Assembly: GCF_012910955.1 (NCBI RefSeq)
Contig: NZ_WTVQ01000015.1
Location: 46,330-110,329, forward strand
Length of the DNA: 64,000 nucleotides
Direction: 5' to 3'
From: Aromatoleum diolicum
GTDB taxonomy: Bacteria > Pseudomonadota > Gammaproteobacteria > Burkholderiales > Rhodocyclaceae
In this document: piece by piece, positions 26,522-36,894 of the stretch
Position numbering within the stretch: the first letter of the stretch is position 1
Layout of the letters: every line of letters starts with the position of its first letter
Position numbers and translations under genes: made by a program
Notes under the pieces: model-generated
The model's database searches: none
What the model was told of the DNA's origin: nothing
Seen by the model: the letters and a program-made list of their open reading frames with translations, nothing else

Positions 26522-29500
26522 CTACGCCGAAACCACTGCGGTTTCCTCGACGGCCAGCCGGTTGCGTTCGCGCCGCGCCAGCAGAGTATAAACCGTGGGC
26601 ACCACGAACAACGTGAAGAAGGTCCCCAGCAGCAGGCCGCCGACGATCACCCAGCCGATCTGCTGGCGGCTCTCGGCGCCCGCGCCGGTCGCGAGCGCCA
26701 GCGGAATCGAGCCCAGTACCATCGCCCCGGTCGTCATCAGGATCGGCCGCAGCCGCAGCACCGAAGCCTCGATGACCGCGTCACGCAAGGCTTCCCCCCT
26801 GTCGCGCAACTGGTTCGCGAACTCGACGATCAGGATGCCATGCTTGGTGATCAGGCCGACCAGCGTGACGAGCCCGATCTGGCTATACACGTTGAGCGTG
26901 CCACCGGCAAAATACAGCGCCGCCAGCGCGCCCGTCATTGACAGTGGCACCGACAGCATGATGATGAAAGGATCACGGAAGCTTTCGAACTGCGCCGCCA
27001 GCACGAGGTAGATGAAGGCCAGCGCCAGCACGAAGGTCAGCGCGAGACTGGCCGAACTGGTCTTGAACTCGCGCGACTGGCCGTCGTAGTCGATCGCGTA
27101 GCCGGGCGGCAGCACGCGCGTGGCGGTTTCCTCAAGGTAAGCCAGTGCCTCGCCCATCGCGAAGTTGGGCGCAAGGTTCGCCGAAATGGTCACCGAACGA
27201 CGCTGACCGAAGTGATTCAGCTCACGCGGACTCACCGTGTCGCGCACCTTCACGAGATTCGCCAGCGGCACCATCTCGCCGTTTTTGCCGCGCACGAAAA
27301 TCTCGCGGATGTCGCGTGCGACGGCACGGCTCCCCGCCTCGACCTGTACGATCACGTCGTACTGTTCGGCGTCCTTCTTGTAACGTGTCACCTGCCGCCC
27401 GCCAAGCATCGTCTCGAGCGTGCGTCCGATCACATCGACGGGGATACCCAGATCAGCCGCCTTGTCGCGGTCGACATCCACCGCAAGTTCCGGTCTCGTC
27501 AATTTCAGGTCGGTATCCGGCGAGACGAAGCCGGGGTGCTTGCGGATCTCGTCGAGAATCAGATCGGTGTTGCGCGCGAGCTCGTCGTACGACTCCGAGG
27601 TCGTGACGACCAGGCTGATCGGGCGCGTGCGCGGACTCTGGCCGAAAGACGCCGGCAGCACCGGAAAGGCCTGCAGGCCCGGAATCGCAGCCAGCTTCGG
27701 GCGCACTTCGGCGGCTATATCGGAGGCGCTGCGCGTACGATCGTTCCAGTCGCTGAATCCGGCGAACGAGATCCCCTGCGATACCGTCGGATTGCCTGAA
27801 ATCACCAGATAGCGGTCCACTTCGCCCACCTTCGCGAAGATCGCCTCGACCTGCGACGCATAGCGCCCCATGAAGTCGATCGTCGCGCCTTCCGGGCCGG
27901 AGAAGATGGCGACCACCCGGCCGCGATCCTCGACCGGCGCAAGTTCGGTCTTGAGCACCTTCAGCAGCACCACCGAAGTCCCGGCGACGACCACGAACGC
28001 CAGCATCACCGCCCAGCGCAACGTCAGCGCGACCGTCAGCGCATGCCGGTAACCAATCGTCAGCCCGCCGAGAAAGTTCTCGACGGCATTGTAGAAACGC
28101 CCGTGCTTCTTCTCGTGGCGCAGCAGCTTCGAGCACATCATCGGCGACAGCGTCAGCGCAACGAAGCCGGACACGATCACCGCGCCGGCCAGCGTCAGCG
28201 CGAACTCGGTGAACAGCTTGCCGGTACGCCCGGTCATGAACGCCACCGGCGCATACACCGCGGCAAGCGTGATCGTCATCGCCACCACCGCAAACCCGAT
28301 CTCCTTCGCCCCGCGAAACGCCGCCTGCACGGGCTCCATTCCGTCCTCGACGTGGCGGTAGATGTTCTCCAGCACCACGATCGCGTCGTCGACGACGAGG
28401 CCGATCGCCAGCACCAGCGCAAGCAGCGTCAGCGTGTTGATCGAGAAGCCAAACACCAGCATCAGCGCGAACGCGCCGACCAGCGATACCGGAATCGTCA
28501 CCAGCGGCACCAGCATCGCGCGCCAGTTGCGCAGGAAGAAGAAGCAGATCACCGCCACCAGCAGCACCGCCTCCCAGATCGTCGTGAACACCGATGCGAT
28601 CGAACGGTCGATGAAGACCGTCGTGTCATTGGCGATGTTCATCGCCATGCCTTCGGGCAGTTCGGCTTCGAGCACCGGCAGCATCTCGACGAGGCCGCGC
28701 TTGAGGTCGAGCGGATTCGCGACCGACTGCTTGATCAACCCGAGTGACACCGCCGGCTTGCCCATGAAGCGCACCAGCGTGCGCTCGTTCTGCGCCGCCA
28801 CCTCGACGCGGCCGACGTCGCGGATGCGCACCGGATAGCTGCCGGGCGTCGCCGGCTGGCGCACGACGATCGACTCGAACTGCTGCGGCTCGTCGAGATC
28901 GGTTTGCGCGACCACCGAAAACTCGCGCTCGCGGCTCTCGATGCGACCGGCCGGCAGTTCGACGTTCTGCCGCCGGATCGCGTCTTCGACGTCCTGCGGC
29001 GTAAGCTTGAACGCCGCCAGGCGGTCGCGATCGAGCCAGATGCGCATCGAATAGCGGCGCTCGCCGAACAGCCGCGCATCCGCCGCACCGGACAATGTCT
29101 GCAGCCGTGGCTTGACGATGCGGCTGGCGAAATCGCTCAGTTCCAGCGACGAATGCCGATCCGACGAAAACGCGATCCAGATGATCGGATTCGCATCGGC
29201 CTCGACCTTCGAAATCACCGGCTCCTCGATGTCGTCCGGCAGCCGCCGACGTACCCGTGAAACCCGGTCGCGCACGTCGGCTGCGGCACTGTCCGCGGAC
29301 CGTTCGATGCGGAAGCGCACCGTGATCTGACTGCGCTCCTGGCGGCTGATCGACTGGATCACGTCGACGCCCTCGATCCCGGCGAGCGAATCCTCGAGCG
29401 GCTTCGTCACCTGCGACTCGACGATCTCCGCGCTCGCGCCGGTATAGGTCGTATCGACGGTGACGACCGGCTCGTCGATGTTCGGATACTCGCGCACCGT

Positions 29501-29596
29501 CAGCCGAGAATACGACATCAGTCCGATCAGCAGCACCAGCAACGACAGCACCGTCGCGAAAACGGGACGCTTGATGCAGATTTCCGAAAGAACCAT
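26522..29596 (-). CDS. HAE1-family RND efflux pump, second copy
   Basis: The 1024-residue inner-membrane antiporter begins MVLSEICIKRPVFATVLSLL. It has the porter motif LTVREYPNIDEPVVTVDT, and the proton-relay Asp pair in GLVVDDAIVVLENIYRH. It resembles the MexK/VexH/AcrD-like group in which YPNIDEP replaces the YPEVVPP of the first pump, so it is not a recent duplicate. The start at 29596 follows a strong GAGGAGG. Its fusion protein gene lies 13 bp upstream; no outer-membrane channel gene follows, so it may borrow one such as the channel encoded at 2.6-4.1 kb. Confidence 0.93.
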   Translation of the reverse strand: MVLSEICIKRPVFATVLSLLVLLIGLMSYSRLTVREYPNIDEPVVTVDTTYTGASAEIVESQVTKPLEDSLAGIEGVDVIQSISRQERSQITVRFRIERSADSAAADVRDRVSRVRRRLPDDIEEPVISKVEADANPIIWIAFSSDRHSSLELSDFASRIVKPRLQTLSGAADARLFGERRYSMRIWLDRDRLAAFKLTPQDVEDAIRRQNVELPAGRIESREREFSVVAQTDLDEPQQFESIVVRQPATPGSYPVRIRDVGRVEVAAQNERTLVRFMGKPAVSLGLIKQSVANPLDLKRGLVEMLPVLEAELPEGMAMNIANDTTVFIDRSIASVFTTIWEAVLLVAVICFFFLRNWRAMLVPLVTIPVSLVGAFALMLVFGFSINTLTLLALVLAIGLVVDDAIVVLENIYRHVEDGMEPVQAAFRGAKEIGFAVVAMTITLAAVYAPVAFMTGRTGKLFTEFALTLAGAVIVSGFVALTLSPMMCSKLLRHEKKHGRFYNAVENFLGGLTIGYRHALTVALTLRWAVMLAFVVVAGTSVVLLKVLKTELAPVEDRGRVVAIFSGPEGATIDFMGRYASQVEAIFAKVGEVDRYLVISGNPTVSQGISFAGFSDWNDRTRSASDIAAEVRPKLAAIPGLQAFPVLPASFGQSPRTRPISLVVTTSESYDELARNTDLILDEIRKHPGFVSPDTDLKLTRPELAVDVDRDKAADLGIPVDVIGRTLETMLGGRQVTRYKKDAEQYDVIVQVEAGSRAVARDIREIFVRGKNGEMVPLANLVKVRDTVSPRELNHFGQRRSVTISANLAPNFAMGEALAYLEETATRVLPPGYAIDYDGQSREFKTSSASLALTFVLALAFIYLVLAAQFESFRDPFIIMLSVPLSMTGALAALYFAGGTLNVYSQIGLVTLVGLITKHGILIVEFANQLRDRGEALRDAVIEASVLRLRPILMTTGAMVLGSIPLALATGAGAESRQQIGWVIVGGLLLGTFFTLFVVPTVYTLLARRERNRLAVEETAVVSA

Positions 29597-29609
29597 TGCG
29601 CGCGCCTCC

Positions 29610-30776
29610 TCAGCTCGCCCGATCCGCCTTGCCCGCCGCCGGCGCATCACCGCCTGCACCCGGGCTCACCACCTCCACCGCCGCACCGTCGCGCAGCTTG
29701 AGCTGGCCCGCGGTCACGACAATATCCCCGGCCTGCAGGCCACTGACGATTTCGACCCGGGTTCCGCGCCGCACCCCGGTCCTCACTTCGACCCGCTGCG
29801 CCTTGCCGTCGACAACCCGGTAGACAAACTGCACGTTGCCGGGTGCCGGCACCAGCACCTCCTCCGGCACGACCGCGACGTTCGCGCGCTCCTGCAGGAT
29901 CAGCCGCACGCGCGCAAACATGCCGGGCCGCAGTCGCAAACCCTCGTTCGGCAGCGTCGCGCGCATCAGCACCGAACGCCCCTGCTCATCGACGAGCGGA
30001 TCGATCGCGCTCACGCGCGCGTTAAATTGCTGCCCAGGCATCGCGTCGGACGCCACTTCAAGGTTCTGTCCGGGACGAATCCGCTCCAGATAGATCTCCG
30101 GCAGGCGGAAATCGACCTTCAGCGTCGCAATGTCCTCCAGATTGACGAGCTCATCGCCTTCCTTGACGTAGTCGCCAACGCTCACATTGCGGATCCCGAT
30201 GATGCCGACGAAGGGCGCGCGCAGGCGCATGCGCTCGAAGTGTGCCTCGGCCAGCGCCATGTTGGCACGGGCGACCTCCAGCCGCGACGCCGCCTCGTCG
30301 CGCGCACTCTGGCTGAGGAACTTGCGGTTGAAGAGATCTTCGGTGCGGCTGAAATTGGCCTGCGCCAGCGACAGGTTCGCCCGCGCCTGCTGCAGTTCAG
30401 CCTGCTGGACGGCGGCATCGAGCTCGACCAGCACATCGCCGCGCCGGACCGCGCCCCCCTCGCGAAAACGGATTGCCGCAATGCGCCCCGCCACCTCCGG
30501 CCGCAGCATCACCGACTCGTTCGAACGCAGCGTACCCACCGCCGTGACATCGTCCGCGATGGCCTCGGACACGACCGCCACCGTCTCGACGCTGACCGGC
30601 GCCTGCGCAGCGGGAGCCTGGCCCGCAGCCGGCTTCACGCCACCCGTGGCCTGCGGCACCGCCGTGCTGCGGTTGGCGTAGTAGGCGTAACCGGCGAGGG
30701 CTGCGATCCCGGCAAGGCTCAAGGCGGCAATCAGGCGACGACGTGCGTGCATGGGAAGGGCATTCTGGATGCGCAT
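29610..30776 (-). CDS. RND efflux membrane fusion protein, second copy
   Basis: This 388-residue periplasmic adaptor has an N-terminal anchor (RLIAALSLAGIAALAGYAYYA), lipoyl halves in LRPEVAGRIAAIRFREGGAVRRG and MRLRAPFVGIIGIRNVSVGD, a coiled-coil hairpin between them, and a beta-barrel region ending near residue 375. The first in-frame ATG is at 30776; the ATG at 30752 (MHARRRLIAAL) is equally plausible, and neither has a clear ribosome-binding site. It heads the two-gene pump operon and is insulated from purM by a terminator. Confidence 0.9.
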   Translation of the reverse strand: MRIQNALPMHARRRLIAALSLAGIAALAGYAYYANRSTAVPQATGGVKPAAGQAPAAQAPVSVETVAVVSEAIADDVTAVGTLRSNESVMLRPEVAGRIAAIRFREGGAVRRGDVLVELDAAVQQAELQQARANLSLAQANFSRTEDLFNRKFLSQSARDEAASRLEVARANMALAEAHFERMRLRAPFVGIIGIRNVSVGDYVKEGDELVNLEDIATLKVDFRLPEIYLERIRPGQNLEVASDAMPGQQFNARVSAIDPLVDEQGRSVLMRATLPNEGLRLRPGMFARVRLILQERANVAVVPEEVLVPAPGNVQFVYRVVDGKAQRVEVRTGVRRGTRVEIVSGLQAGDIVVTAGQLKLRDGAAVEVVSPGAGGDAPAAGKADRAS

Positions 30777-30810
30777 CGGCCCGCGCGCTGACAGAGGGGC
30801 CGGCGGGTGG

Positions 30811-30841
30811 AAAAAACGAGCGCACCGTCATGGGTGCGCTC
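30811..30841 (-). terminator. Rho-independent terminator of purM
   Basis: On the minus strand GAGCGCACC and GGTGCGCTC form a 9-10-bp stem followed by G and TTTTTT (30816-30811). It lies 78 bp after the purM stop codon and before the efflux operon, separating the two transcripts. Confidence 0.8.
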
Positions 30842-30918
30842 CGCTTGTTCTCGTGACAAGCCGCCGTGCGACAAGTTGCACAGGGCGAAGGGGCCACCGC
30901 GGGCCCCGGCATCGGAAC

Positions 30919-31965
30919 TCAGCCGACCGTGGTCTGCGCCGCGCCCTCGGCACGGGCTTCGATGCGCCCGAGCCGATACACCGTCTCGCCCGCCGCTTCG
31001 AGGTTCGCGACCGCCACGTCGGCCTGCTCGGCCGATACGATCACCACCATGCCGACGCCGCAGTTGAACACGCGGTACATCTCCTGGTCGGCCACGTTGC
31101 CTTCCTGCTTCAGCCACTGGAACAGCGGCGGCAGCGTCCAGGACGAAGCCTCCAGACGCGCGGTGAGACTCTCGCCCAGGATGCGCGGCACGTTCTCCAG
31201 CAGACCGCCGCCGGTGATGTGCGCCATGCCCTTGACCACGCCCGGAATCGCACGCATCAGGCCCAGCATCGACTTCACGTACAGCCGGGTCGGCTCCAGC
31301 ACCACGTCGCGGAACGGACGGCCGTGGAAATCCGCATCCAGATCCGGCTTCGCGCGCTCGATGATCTTGCGGATCAGCGAATAGCCGTTCGAATGCGCCC
31401 CACTCGAGGCCAGGCCCAGCACTACGTCGCCCGGCACGATCTTCGAGCCGTCGATGATTTCCGACTTCTCGACCGCGCCGACCGCGAAACCCGCCAGGTC
31501 GTATTCGCCGTCCGGGTACATGCCCGGCATCTCGGCGGTTTCACCACCGATCAGTGCGCAGCCCGACAGCTCGCAACCGCGCGCGATGCCGCCGACGACG
31601 CTCGCAGCCGTATCGACGTCCAGCTTGCCGCAGGCGAAGTAGTCGAGGAAAAACAGCGGCTCGGCGCCCTGCACGAGGATGTCGTTCACACTCATCGCCA
31701 CCAGATCCTGGCCGACGGTGTCATGCTTGTTCAGCTGGAACGCCAGCTTCAGCTTGGTGCCGACGCCGTCTGTGCCCGACACCAGCACCGGCTCGCGGTA
31801 CTTCTTCGACAATTCGAACAGCGCGCCGAAGCCGCCGATGCCGCCCAGCACTTCGGGGCGCATGGTGCGTTTCGCGAGCGGCTTGATGCGGTCGACGAGG
31901 GCGTCGCCGGCGTCGATATCGACACCGGCATCACGGTAGGAAAGCGAAGGTTTCGGGGAGCTCAA
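30919..31965 (-). CDS. purM: Phosphoribosylformylglycinamidine cyclo-ligase (AIR synthetase)
   Basis: The 348-residue enzyme closes the imidazole ring in step five of purine synthesis. It starts [19 protein letters not shown] and contains [42 protein letters not shown] and [14 protein letters not shown], all PurM hallmarks. The family's normal start corresponds to a TTG codon at 31965, preceded by GAGGAAC at a good distance; the upstream ATG lacks similarity. It is divergent from perM, a common arrangement in betaproteobacteria. Confidence 0.94.
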   Translation of the reverse strand: MSSPKPSLSYRDAGVDIDAGDALVDRIKPLAKRTMRPEVLGGIGGFGALFELSKKYREPVLVSGTDGVGTKLKLAFQLNKHDTVGQDLVAMSVNDILVQGAEPLFFLDYFACGKLDVDTAASVVGGIARGCELSGCALIGGETAEMPGMYPDGEYDLAGFAVGAVEKSEIIDGSKIVPGDVVLGLASSGAHSNGYSLIRKIIERAKPDLDADFHGRPFRDVVLEPTRLYVKSMLGLMRAIPGVVKGMAHITGGGLLENVPRILGESLTARLEASSWTLPPLFQWLKQEGNVADQEMYRVFNCGVGMVVIVSAEQADVAVANLEAAGETVYRLGRIEARAEGAAQTTVG

Positions 31966-32105
31966 GATCGTTCCTCTAGCTTGCGGAATGCGCGTTCGGG
32001 CCGACGGGGCGAGCGGGAAAACTTGAGGCCGCAACGCCAAGTGGCTACATTTACGGGTTCTGCGGGTCTCCATGCACCCGCGCCAAGTCCGCGATTTTAC
32101 TCGAA

Positions 32106-33197
32106 ATGAACCCTTCCCGCGCCGACCGTCTGCAAACCGCCGCCTGGGCCGGCGTTGCGCTGGCGCTGGCTGCCCTGTTCTACGCGCTGGGGCCGATTCT
32201 CGCGCCGTTCGCGATCGCTGCGGTGTTCGCCTACATCTGCGACCCCGCCGTCAACTGGCTCGTCGCGCGTCGCATCCCGCGCCCTGCGGCGGTGCTGCTG
32301 GTGATCCTCGGCACGGGCGCGGTGCTGCTCTTGCTGATGCTGATCCTCGCGCCGATGATCTATCGCGAGGCCGTCGGGCTGATCCGCCGCCTGCCCGACC
32401 TCATCGAGCTCGCCAACGCGCGCCTCGCGCCGCTGCTGATGACGCACTTCGACATCGACCTCCAGCTCGACGCCGCCTTCGTGCGCGGCTGGATTGCGGA
32501 GCACTGGGATACCGCCCAGGACCTGATCCCGGTGGTCCTCGGCCAGTTGCGCCAGGGCGGCCTCGCACTGCTGGGTGTCGCCGCCAGCGTCTTCCTCGTG
32601 CCGGTGGTGATGTTCTACCTGCTGCAGGACTGGCCGAAACTCCTCGATGGGCTGCAGACCGTCATACCGCGCCCGATGCTGGCGCGCACGATGCGCATCA
32701 TCAACGACATCGACCGCGTACTCTCCGAATTCCTGCGCGGCCAGCTCTCGGTGATGCTGCTGCTCGCGGTCTTCTACAGCGCCGGCCTGTGGCTTGCCGG
32801 ACTGCGCTTCGCGCTGCCGGTCGGCGTCATCACCGGCCTGCTGGTCTTCATCCCCTATGTCGGCTTCGGCGGCGGGCTGATTCTCGCGATCCTCACTGCC
32901 CTGCTGCAGGCCGAAGGCTGGCCGCCGCTGATCGGCGTCGCCATCGTGTTCGCCATCGGCCAACTGGTCGAAAGCTTTGTGCTCACCCCCTATCTCGTCG
33001 GCGAACGCATCGGCCTGCACCCGCTCGCGGTGATCTTCGCGCTGATGGCCTTCGGCCAGCTGTTCGGCTTCGTCGGCATCCTCGTCGCGTTGCCGGCCAG
33101 CGCGGCGATCCTCGTCGGCCTGCGCGAAGTCCGCACGGCCTGGCTCTCCAGCCGTCTCTATCTCGGTGATAAACCGCCTGACGGCCAGCAGCCATGA
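32106..33197 (+). CDS. perM: AI-2E/PerM family permease
   Basis: This 363-residue inner-membrane protein has about eight helices: a pair at the N-terminus, a soluble segment, then a C-terminal bundle with the family motifs [27 protein letters not shown] and [16 protein letters not shown]-2E family members are proposed permeases, some with sodium/proton antiport activity, and the function of this clade is uncertain. Its stop codon overlaps the hda start by 4 bp. The perM-hda linkage is widespread in betaproteobacteria. Confidence 0.9.
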   Translation: MNPSRADRLQTAAWAGVALALAALFYALGPILAPFAIAAVFAYICDPAVNWLVARRIPRPAAVLLVILGTGAVLLLLMLILAPMIYREAVGLIRRLPDLIELANARLAPLLMTHFDIDLQLDAAFVRGWIAEHWDTAQDLIPVVLGQLRQGGLALLGVAASVFLVPVVMFYLLQDWPKLLDGLQTVIPRPMLARTMRIINDIDRVLSEFLRGQLSVMLLLAVFYSAGLWLAGLRFALPVGVITGLLVFIPYVGFGGGLILAILTALLQAEGWPPLIGVAIVFAIGQLVESFVLTPYLVGERIGLHPLAVIFALMAFGQLFGFVGILVALPASAAILVGLREVRTAWLSSRLYLGDKPPDGQQP

Positions 33198-33865
33198 AAC
33201 AACTCGTTCTCGACATCCGCCCGGATGCGCCGCCGACCCTCGACAACTTCGTCGTCGGCGGCAATGAGGAACTCGTCGCCACGCTCCGCGGCATCGCGGG
33301 CCTGCCCGGCCACCTGTACCTGTGGGGCCCGGCCGGCAGCGGCCGCAGCCACCTGCTGCGCGCGGCGCTCGCCGCGGCGCAAGCCGCGGGGCGCCCCGCC
33401 ACGAACGTCGCCGCCGCCGACGTCGGCGACGAACTGCCGCAGACGCCCAGCCTGCTGCTCGCCGTCGACGACGTGCACGCCCTCGCCCCGGCCGCACAGA
33501 TCGCGCTCTTCAACGCCTTCAACCGCTCGCGCCCGCTCGGCCAGACGCTCCTCCTCGCCGGCGCCGACGCGCCGCGCAATCTCGCGCTGCGCGAAGACCT
33601 GCGCACGCGCATCGGCCAGTGCCTGATCTTCGAAGTCCGCCCGCTCGACGACGAATCGCGCACGGCGATCCTCGCGACGCTCGCCGCACGCCGCGGCCTG
33701 CGCCTTGCCGACGAAGTCATCGACTTCCTGATGCGCCACGGCCGCCGCGACCTGCCCAGCCTGCTCGCCGTGCTCGACGCCCTCGACACCGCCTCGCTGG
33801 AACGCAAGCGCGCCGTCACGCTGCCGCTGCTGCGCGAAATGATGCAGGCCGGACTCGACATCTGA
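33194..33865 (+). CDS. hda: DnaA regulatory inactivator Hda
   Basis: The 223-residue AAA+ protein resembles DnaA domain III and promotes DnaA-ATP hydrolysis with the loaded sliding clamp, preventing re-initiation. It begins with a clamp-binding type segment, KQLVLDI, and contains the P-loop LWGPAGSGRSH, the sensor region LLLAVDDVHAL and ARRGLRLADEVIDFLMRHG. The P-loop has Arg-Ser in place of the usual Lys-Ser/Thr (GSGRSH), as is common in Hda proteins. It overlaps perM and precedes an HAD phosphatase by 40 bp. Confidence 0.92.
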   Translation: MKQLVLDIRPDAPPTLDNFVVGGNEELVATLRGIAGLPGHLYLWGPAGSGRSHLLRAALAAAQAAGRPATNVAAADVGDELPQTPSLLLAVDDVHALAPAAQIALFNAFNRSRPLGQTLLLAGADAPRNLALREDLRTRIGQCLIFEVRPLDDESRTAILATLAARRGLRLADEVIDFLMRHGRRDLPSLLAVLDALDTASLERKRAVTLPLLREMMQAGLDI

Positions 33866-33905
33866 GGCACCTGCAGGCACCGCAACCGACCCCAAGGAAA
33901 TCACC

Positions 33906-34568
33906 GTGGATCTCGTTCTCTTCGATCTCGACAACACCCTGCTCAACGGCGACTCCGATTTCGCCTGGGCGCAATTCCTCATCACCAAGGGCGTTCTCGA
34001 CCGCGAAGTGCAGGAAGCGAAAAACGTCGCCTTTTACGAACAGTACAAGGCCGGCACGCTGGACATCTTTGAATTCCTCGACTTCCAGCTCGCCCCCCTC
34101 GCGCGGCACACGCGGGCGCAACTCGATGCCTGGCACCGCGAATTCATGGCGAATTCGGTCGCGCCGATGATCACCGACAAGTCACGCGCGCTGGTGCGCG
34201 AGCACATCGAACGTGGCGCCCTGGTCGCCGTCGTCACCGCCACGAACAGTTTCGTCACCGGCCCGATCGTGCGCGAATTCGGCATCCCGCACCTCGTCGC
34301 CACCATTCCCGCACAGGAAGACGGCGCCTTCACCGGCAAGCCGCGCGGCATGCCGTCATTCAAGGCGGGCAAGATCGAACGCGTCGACAACTGGCTCGAA
34401 TCGCTGGGCCTGTATCTGGGCAGCTTTGAACGCTCGTGGTTCTACAGCGACTCGCACAACGACCTGCCGCTGATGTCGCGCGTCACCGATCCGGTGGCAG
34501 TCGACCCCGACGACACCCTGCGCGGACACGCGCTCGCCGCCGGCTGGCCGGTCATTTCCCTGCGCTGA
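33906..34568 (+). CDS. HAD-IB family hydrolase (SerB-like)
   Basis: The 220-residue phosphatase has HAD motif I in LVLFDLDNTLLNGDS (nucleophile Asp), motif II in VVTATNSF, motif III Lys in TGKPRGMPSFKAGK, and motif IV in YSDSHNDLPLM. HAD-IB enzymes often act on phosphoserine or on sugar or lipid phosphates; this betaproteobacterial one, placed between hda and pcnB, is sometimes proposed to be a histidinol- or glycerol-phosphatase. The start is GTG at 33906 with AAGGAA upstream. The substrate is not known. Confidence 0.9.
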   Translation: MDLVLFDLDNTLLNGDSDFAWAQFLITKGVLDREVQEAKNVAFYEQYKAGTLDIFEFLDFQLAPLARHTRAQLDAWHREFMANSVAPMITDKSRALVREHIERGALVAVVTATNSFVTGPIVREFGIPHLVATIPAQEDGAFTGKPRGMPSFKAGKIERVDNWLESLGLYLGSFERSWFYSDSHNDLPLMSRVTDPVAVDPDDTLRGHALAAGWPVISLR

Positions 34569-34624
34569 GGGCCTGCCATCGGTTATGATTGACGGCTTAT
34601 GTTGACCGTACAACCCTCTTTCCA

Positions 34625-35986
34625 ATGATCCGCAAGTTGCTGCGCAAAGTCTTTCGCCGCACCGCGTCGCCCATCAACACCGAACCCGCGCTGGTCCCGG
34701 TGACGCAGCACGGCATCCGCCGCGAACAGCTCTCGCCGGCTGCGCGCAAGGTCTGCACGGTGCTGCAGGAAGGCGGCCACAAGGCCTTCGTCGTCGGCGG
34801 TGCCGTGCGCGACCTGCTGGTCGGCCACCCGCCCAAGGACTACGACGTCGCCACCAGCGCCACGCCCGAGGAAGTCCGCGCACTATTCCGCCGCTCGCGC
34901 ATCATCGGGCGCCGCTTCAAGATCGTGCACGTGATGAGCGGCCCCGAGACCATCGAAGTCTCGACCTTCCGCGCCAGTCAGACGGCCGAGGACTCCGAAA
35001 CCGACGAACACGGCCGCGTGCTGCGCGACAACGTATACGGCTCGCAAGCCGAAGACGCGACGCGGCGCGACTTCACCGTCAACGCCCTGTACTACGACCC
35101 GACCAGCGAGCAGATCCTCGACTACCACCACGGCGTCGCCGATCTCAAGCAAAAAACCCTGCGCATCATCGGCGACCCGCGTGCACGCTACCGCGAAGAC
35201 CCGGTGCGCATGCTGCGCGGCGTGCGCCTGGGCGCCAAGCTCGGTCTCAGCCTCGATCCGGCCGCCCGCCATCCGATCCGCGAGATGGCCTCGCTGCTGG
35301 AAAACGTTCCCGCAGCACGCCTGTTCGACGAGATGCTCAAGCTGCTGTTCTCCGGCTACGCGGTCAAATGCCTGAAACAGTTGCGCGAGGAAGGCCTGCA
35401 CCACGGCCTGCTGCCCCTGCTCGACGTCATCCTCGAGCAACCGATGGGCGAACGCTTTGTCTGGCTGTCGCTGGAGAACACCGACGATCGCGTGCGCGCC
35501 GACAAGCCGGTGTCGCCCGGCTTCCTGTTCGCCACCCTGCTCTGGCATCAGGTGCTCGCCAGCTGGGAAACGCGCAAGGGCGACGGCGAGCATACCCAGC
35601 CGGCGCTCTTCGCCGCGATGGACGAAGTCCTCGACGCCCAGGCCGGCAAGCTCGCGATCACCAAACGCATCGTCGGCGACATCAAGGAAATCTGGGCCCT
35701 GCAACCGCGCTTTGAAAAGTGCAACGGCAAGGCCCCGTTCCGCCTCATCGAACAGCCGCGTTACCGCGCCGCGTGGGATTTCCTGCGTCTGCGCGCGCAA
35801 TCAGGCGAGCTCCCGATGGCGCTGCCCGACTGGTGGGACCGCTTCGCGCATGCCGGGCATGATGCTCGCGAGGCCCTGCTTGCCGATGCGCCCGCTGCCA
35901 CCGAAGCCCCCGAGCGCAAACGCCGCCGTCGCCGCCGCAAGCCCGCAGAAGCGGGCGAACACAGCGCGGGCGCCGACGCATCATGA
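34625..35986 (+). CDS. pcnB: Poly(A) polymerase I
   Basis: The 453-residue enzyme adds 3' poly(A) tails that mark RNA for decay. It has the nucleotidyltransferase motifs VVGGAVRDLLVGHPPKDYDVAT, with the two metal-binding Asp residues, then RRDFTVNALYYD and EDPVRMLRGVRLGAKLG. The C-terminus ends in a basic KRRRRRRKP stretch, normal for PcnB rather than CCA-adding enzymes. The ATG at 34625 was chosen over an upstream TTG. It overlaps folK by 4 bp. Confidence 0.95.
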   Translation: MIRKLLRKVFRRTASPINTEPALVPVTQHGIRREQLSPAARKVCTVLQEGGHKAFVVGGAVRDLLVGHPPKDYDVATSATPEEVRALFRRSRIIGRRFKIVHVMSGPETIEVSTFRASQTAEDSETDEHGRVLRDNVYGSQAEDATRRDFTVNALYYDPTSEQILDYHHGVADLKQKTLRIIGDPRARYREDPVRMLRGVRLGAKLGLSLDPAARHPIREMASLLENVPAARLFDEMLKLLFSGYAVKCLKQLREEGLHHGLLPLLDVILEQPMGERFVWLSLENTDDRVRADKPVSPGFLFATLLWHQVLASWETRKGDGEHTQPALFAAMDEVLDAQAGKLAITKRIVGDIKEIWALQPRFEKCNGKAPFRLIEQPRYRAAWDFLRLRAQSGELPMALPDWWDRFAHAGHDAREALLADAPAATEAPERKRRRRRRKPAEAGEHSAGADAS

Positions 35987-36498
35987 GCATCGCCAGCCCG
36001 CACCGGGCTCCCGGCCCGGTGCGCGCGCACATCGCCCTCGGCGCCAACCTCGGCGACGCGATCGCCACGCTCGAATCCGCCTTCGTTGCGCTGACCGAAC
36101 TGCCGGACACGCGCCTGGTGGCGCGTTCCAGCCTGTACCGCACGGCCCCGGTTGGGGTCAGTGGCCAGCCCGATTACATCAACGCCGTCGCAGCCGTTGA
36201 TACCACCCTGCCCGCGCGCGCGTTGCTCGACGCCCTGCTCGACATCGAGCGGCGGCAGGGTCGTACCCGCGACTACCATCAGGCGCCGCGCACCCTGGAC
36301 CTTGACCTGTTGCTATACGGTGACGCGATCCTCGCCCTGCCCGGCCTCGAGATCCCGCACCCGCGCATGCACCTGCGCGCCTTCGTGCTCGTGCCGCTGG
36401 CAGAAATCGCCCCACGCACCATGATTCCCGGCCGCGGCGTCGTCACCGACCTGCTCGCAGGCGTTCGTGACCAGGCCACCGAACGCCTGAGCACCTGA
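35983..36498 (+). CDS. folK: 6-hydroxymethyl-7,8-dihydropterin pyrophosphokinase
   Basis: The 171-residue enzyme pyrophosphorylates the pterin in folate synthesis. HPPK features are AHIALGANLGDAIATLESA, SSLYRTAPVGV, QPDYINAVAAV, RTLDLDLLLYGD and IPHPRMHLRAFVLVPL. The start overlaps the pcnB stop (ATGA), so the two are coupled, as in many proteobacteria where pcnB-folK precedes panBC. Confidence 0.95.
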   Translation: MSIASPHRAPGPVRAHIALGANLGDAIATLESAFVALTELPDTRLVARSSLYRTAPVGVSGQPDYINAVAAVDTTLPARALLDALLDIERRQGRTRDYHQAPRTLDLDLLLYGDAILALPGLEIPHPRMHLRAFVLVPLAEIAPRTMIPGRGVVTDLLAGVRDQATERLST

Positions 36499-36516
36499 TT
36501 CCGCACGGCAAACCGC

Positions 36517-36879
36517 ATGACCGCCTGGATGCAGACCCTGCCCGTATGGGTTCAGACCGCCTTGCTGCTCAGCGCGTCGAATGTCTTCATGACCTTCGCG
36601 TGGTACGGGCACCTCAAGAACATGCAGTCGAAGGCCTGGTTCGTGGCCGCCATCGTCAGCTGGGGCATCGCCCTGTTCGAATACCTGCTGCAGGTGCCTG
36701 CAAACCGCATCGGCGCGTCCGAACTCAGCCTCGCACAGCTCAAGATCATGCAGGAGGTCATCACCCTGCTGGTGTTCGTGCCCTTCGTCGTGCTGTATAT
36801 GAAACAGCCGATGAAGCTTGACTACCTTTGGGCCGCCTTGTGTATGCTTGGCGCCGTATATTTCATTTTTCGCAACTAG
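36517..36879 (+). CDS. DMT-superfamily DUF486 membrane protein
   Basis: This 120-residue protein has four membrane helices and matches DUF486, a small-drug-transporter-like family, with the motif FMTFAWYGHLKNM near residue 25 and VFVPFVVLYMKQPMKLDYLWAA near the end. No function is established for the family. It is 18 bp after folK and 15 bp before the deoxynucleoside kinase gene, so it lies inside the operon. Confidence 0.88.
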   Translation: MTAWMQTLPVWVQTALLLSASNVFMTFAWYGHLKNMQSKAWFVAAIVSWGIALFEYLLQVPANRIGASELSLAQLKIMQEVITLLVFVPFVVLYMKQPMKLDYLWAALCMLGAVYFIFRN

Positions 36880-36894
36880 AGGCAACTACCGGGC

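Noticed and set aside
32097..33497. Long minus-strand frame opposite perM and hda
   Set aside because: Antisense to two well-supported genes and compositionally unlike protein.
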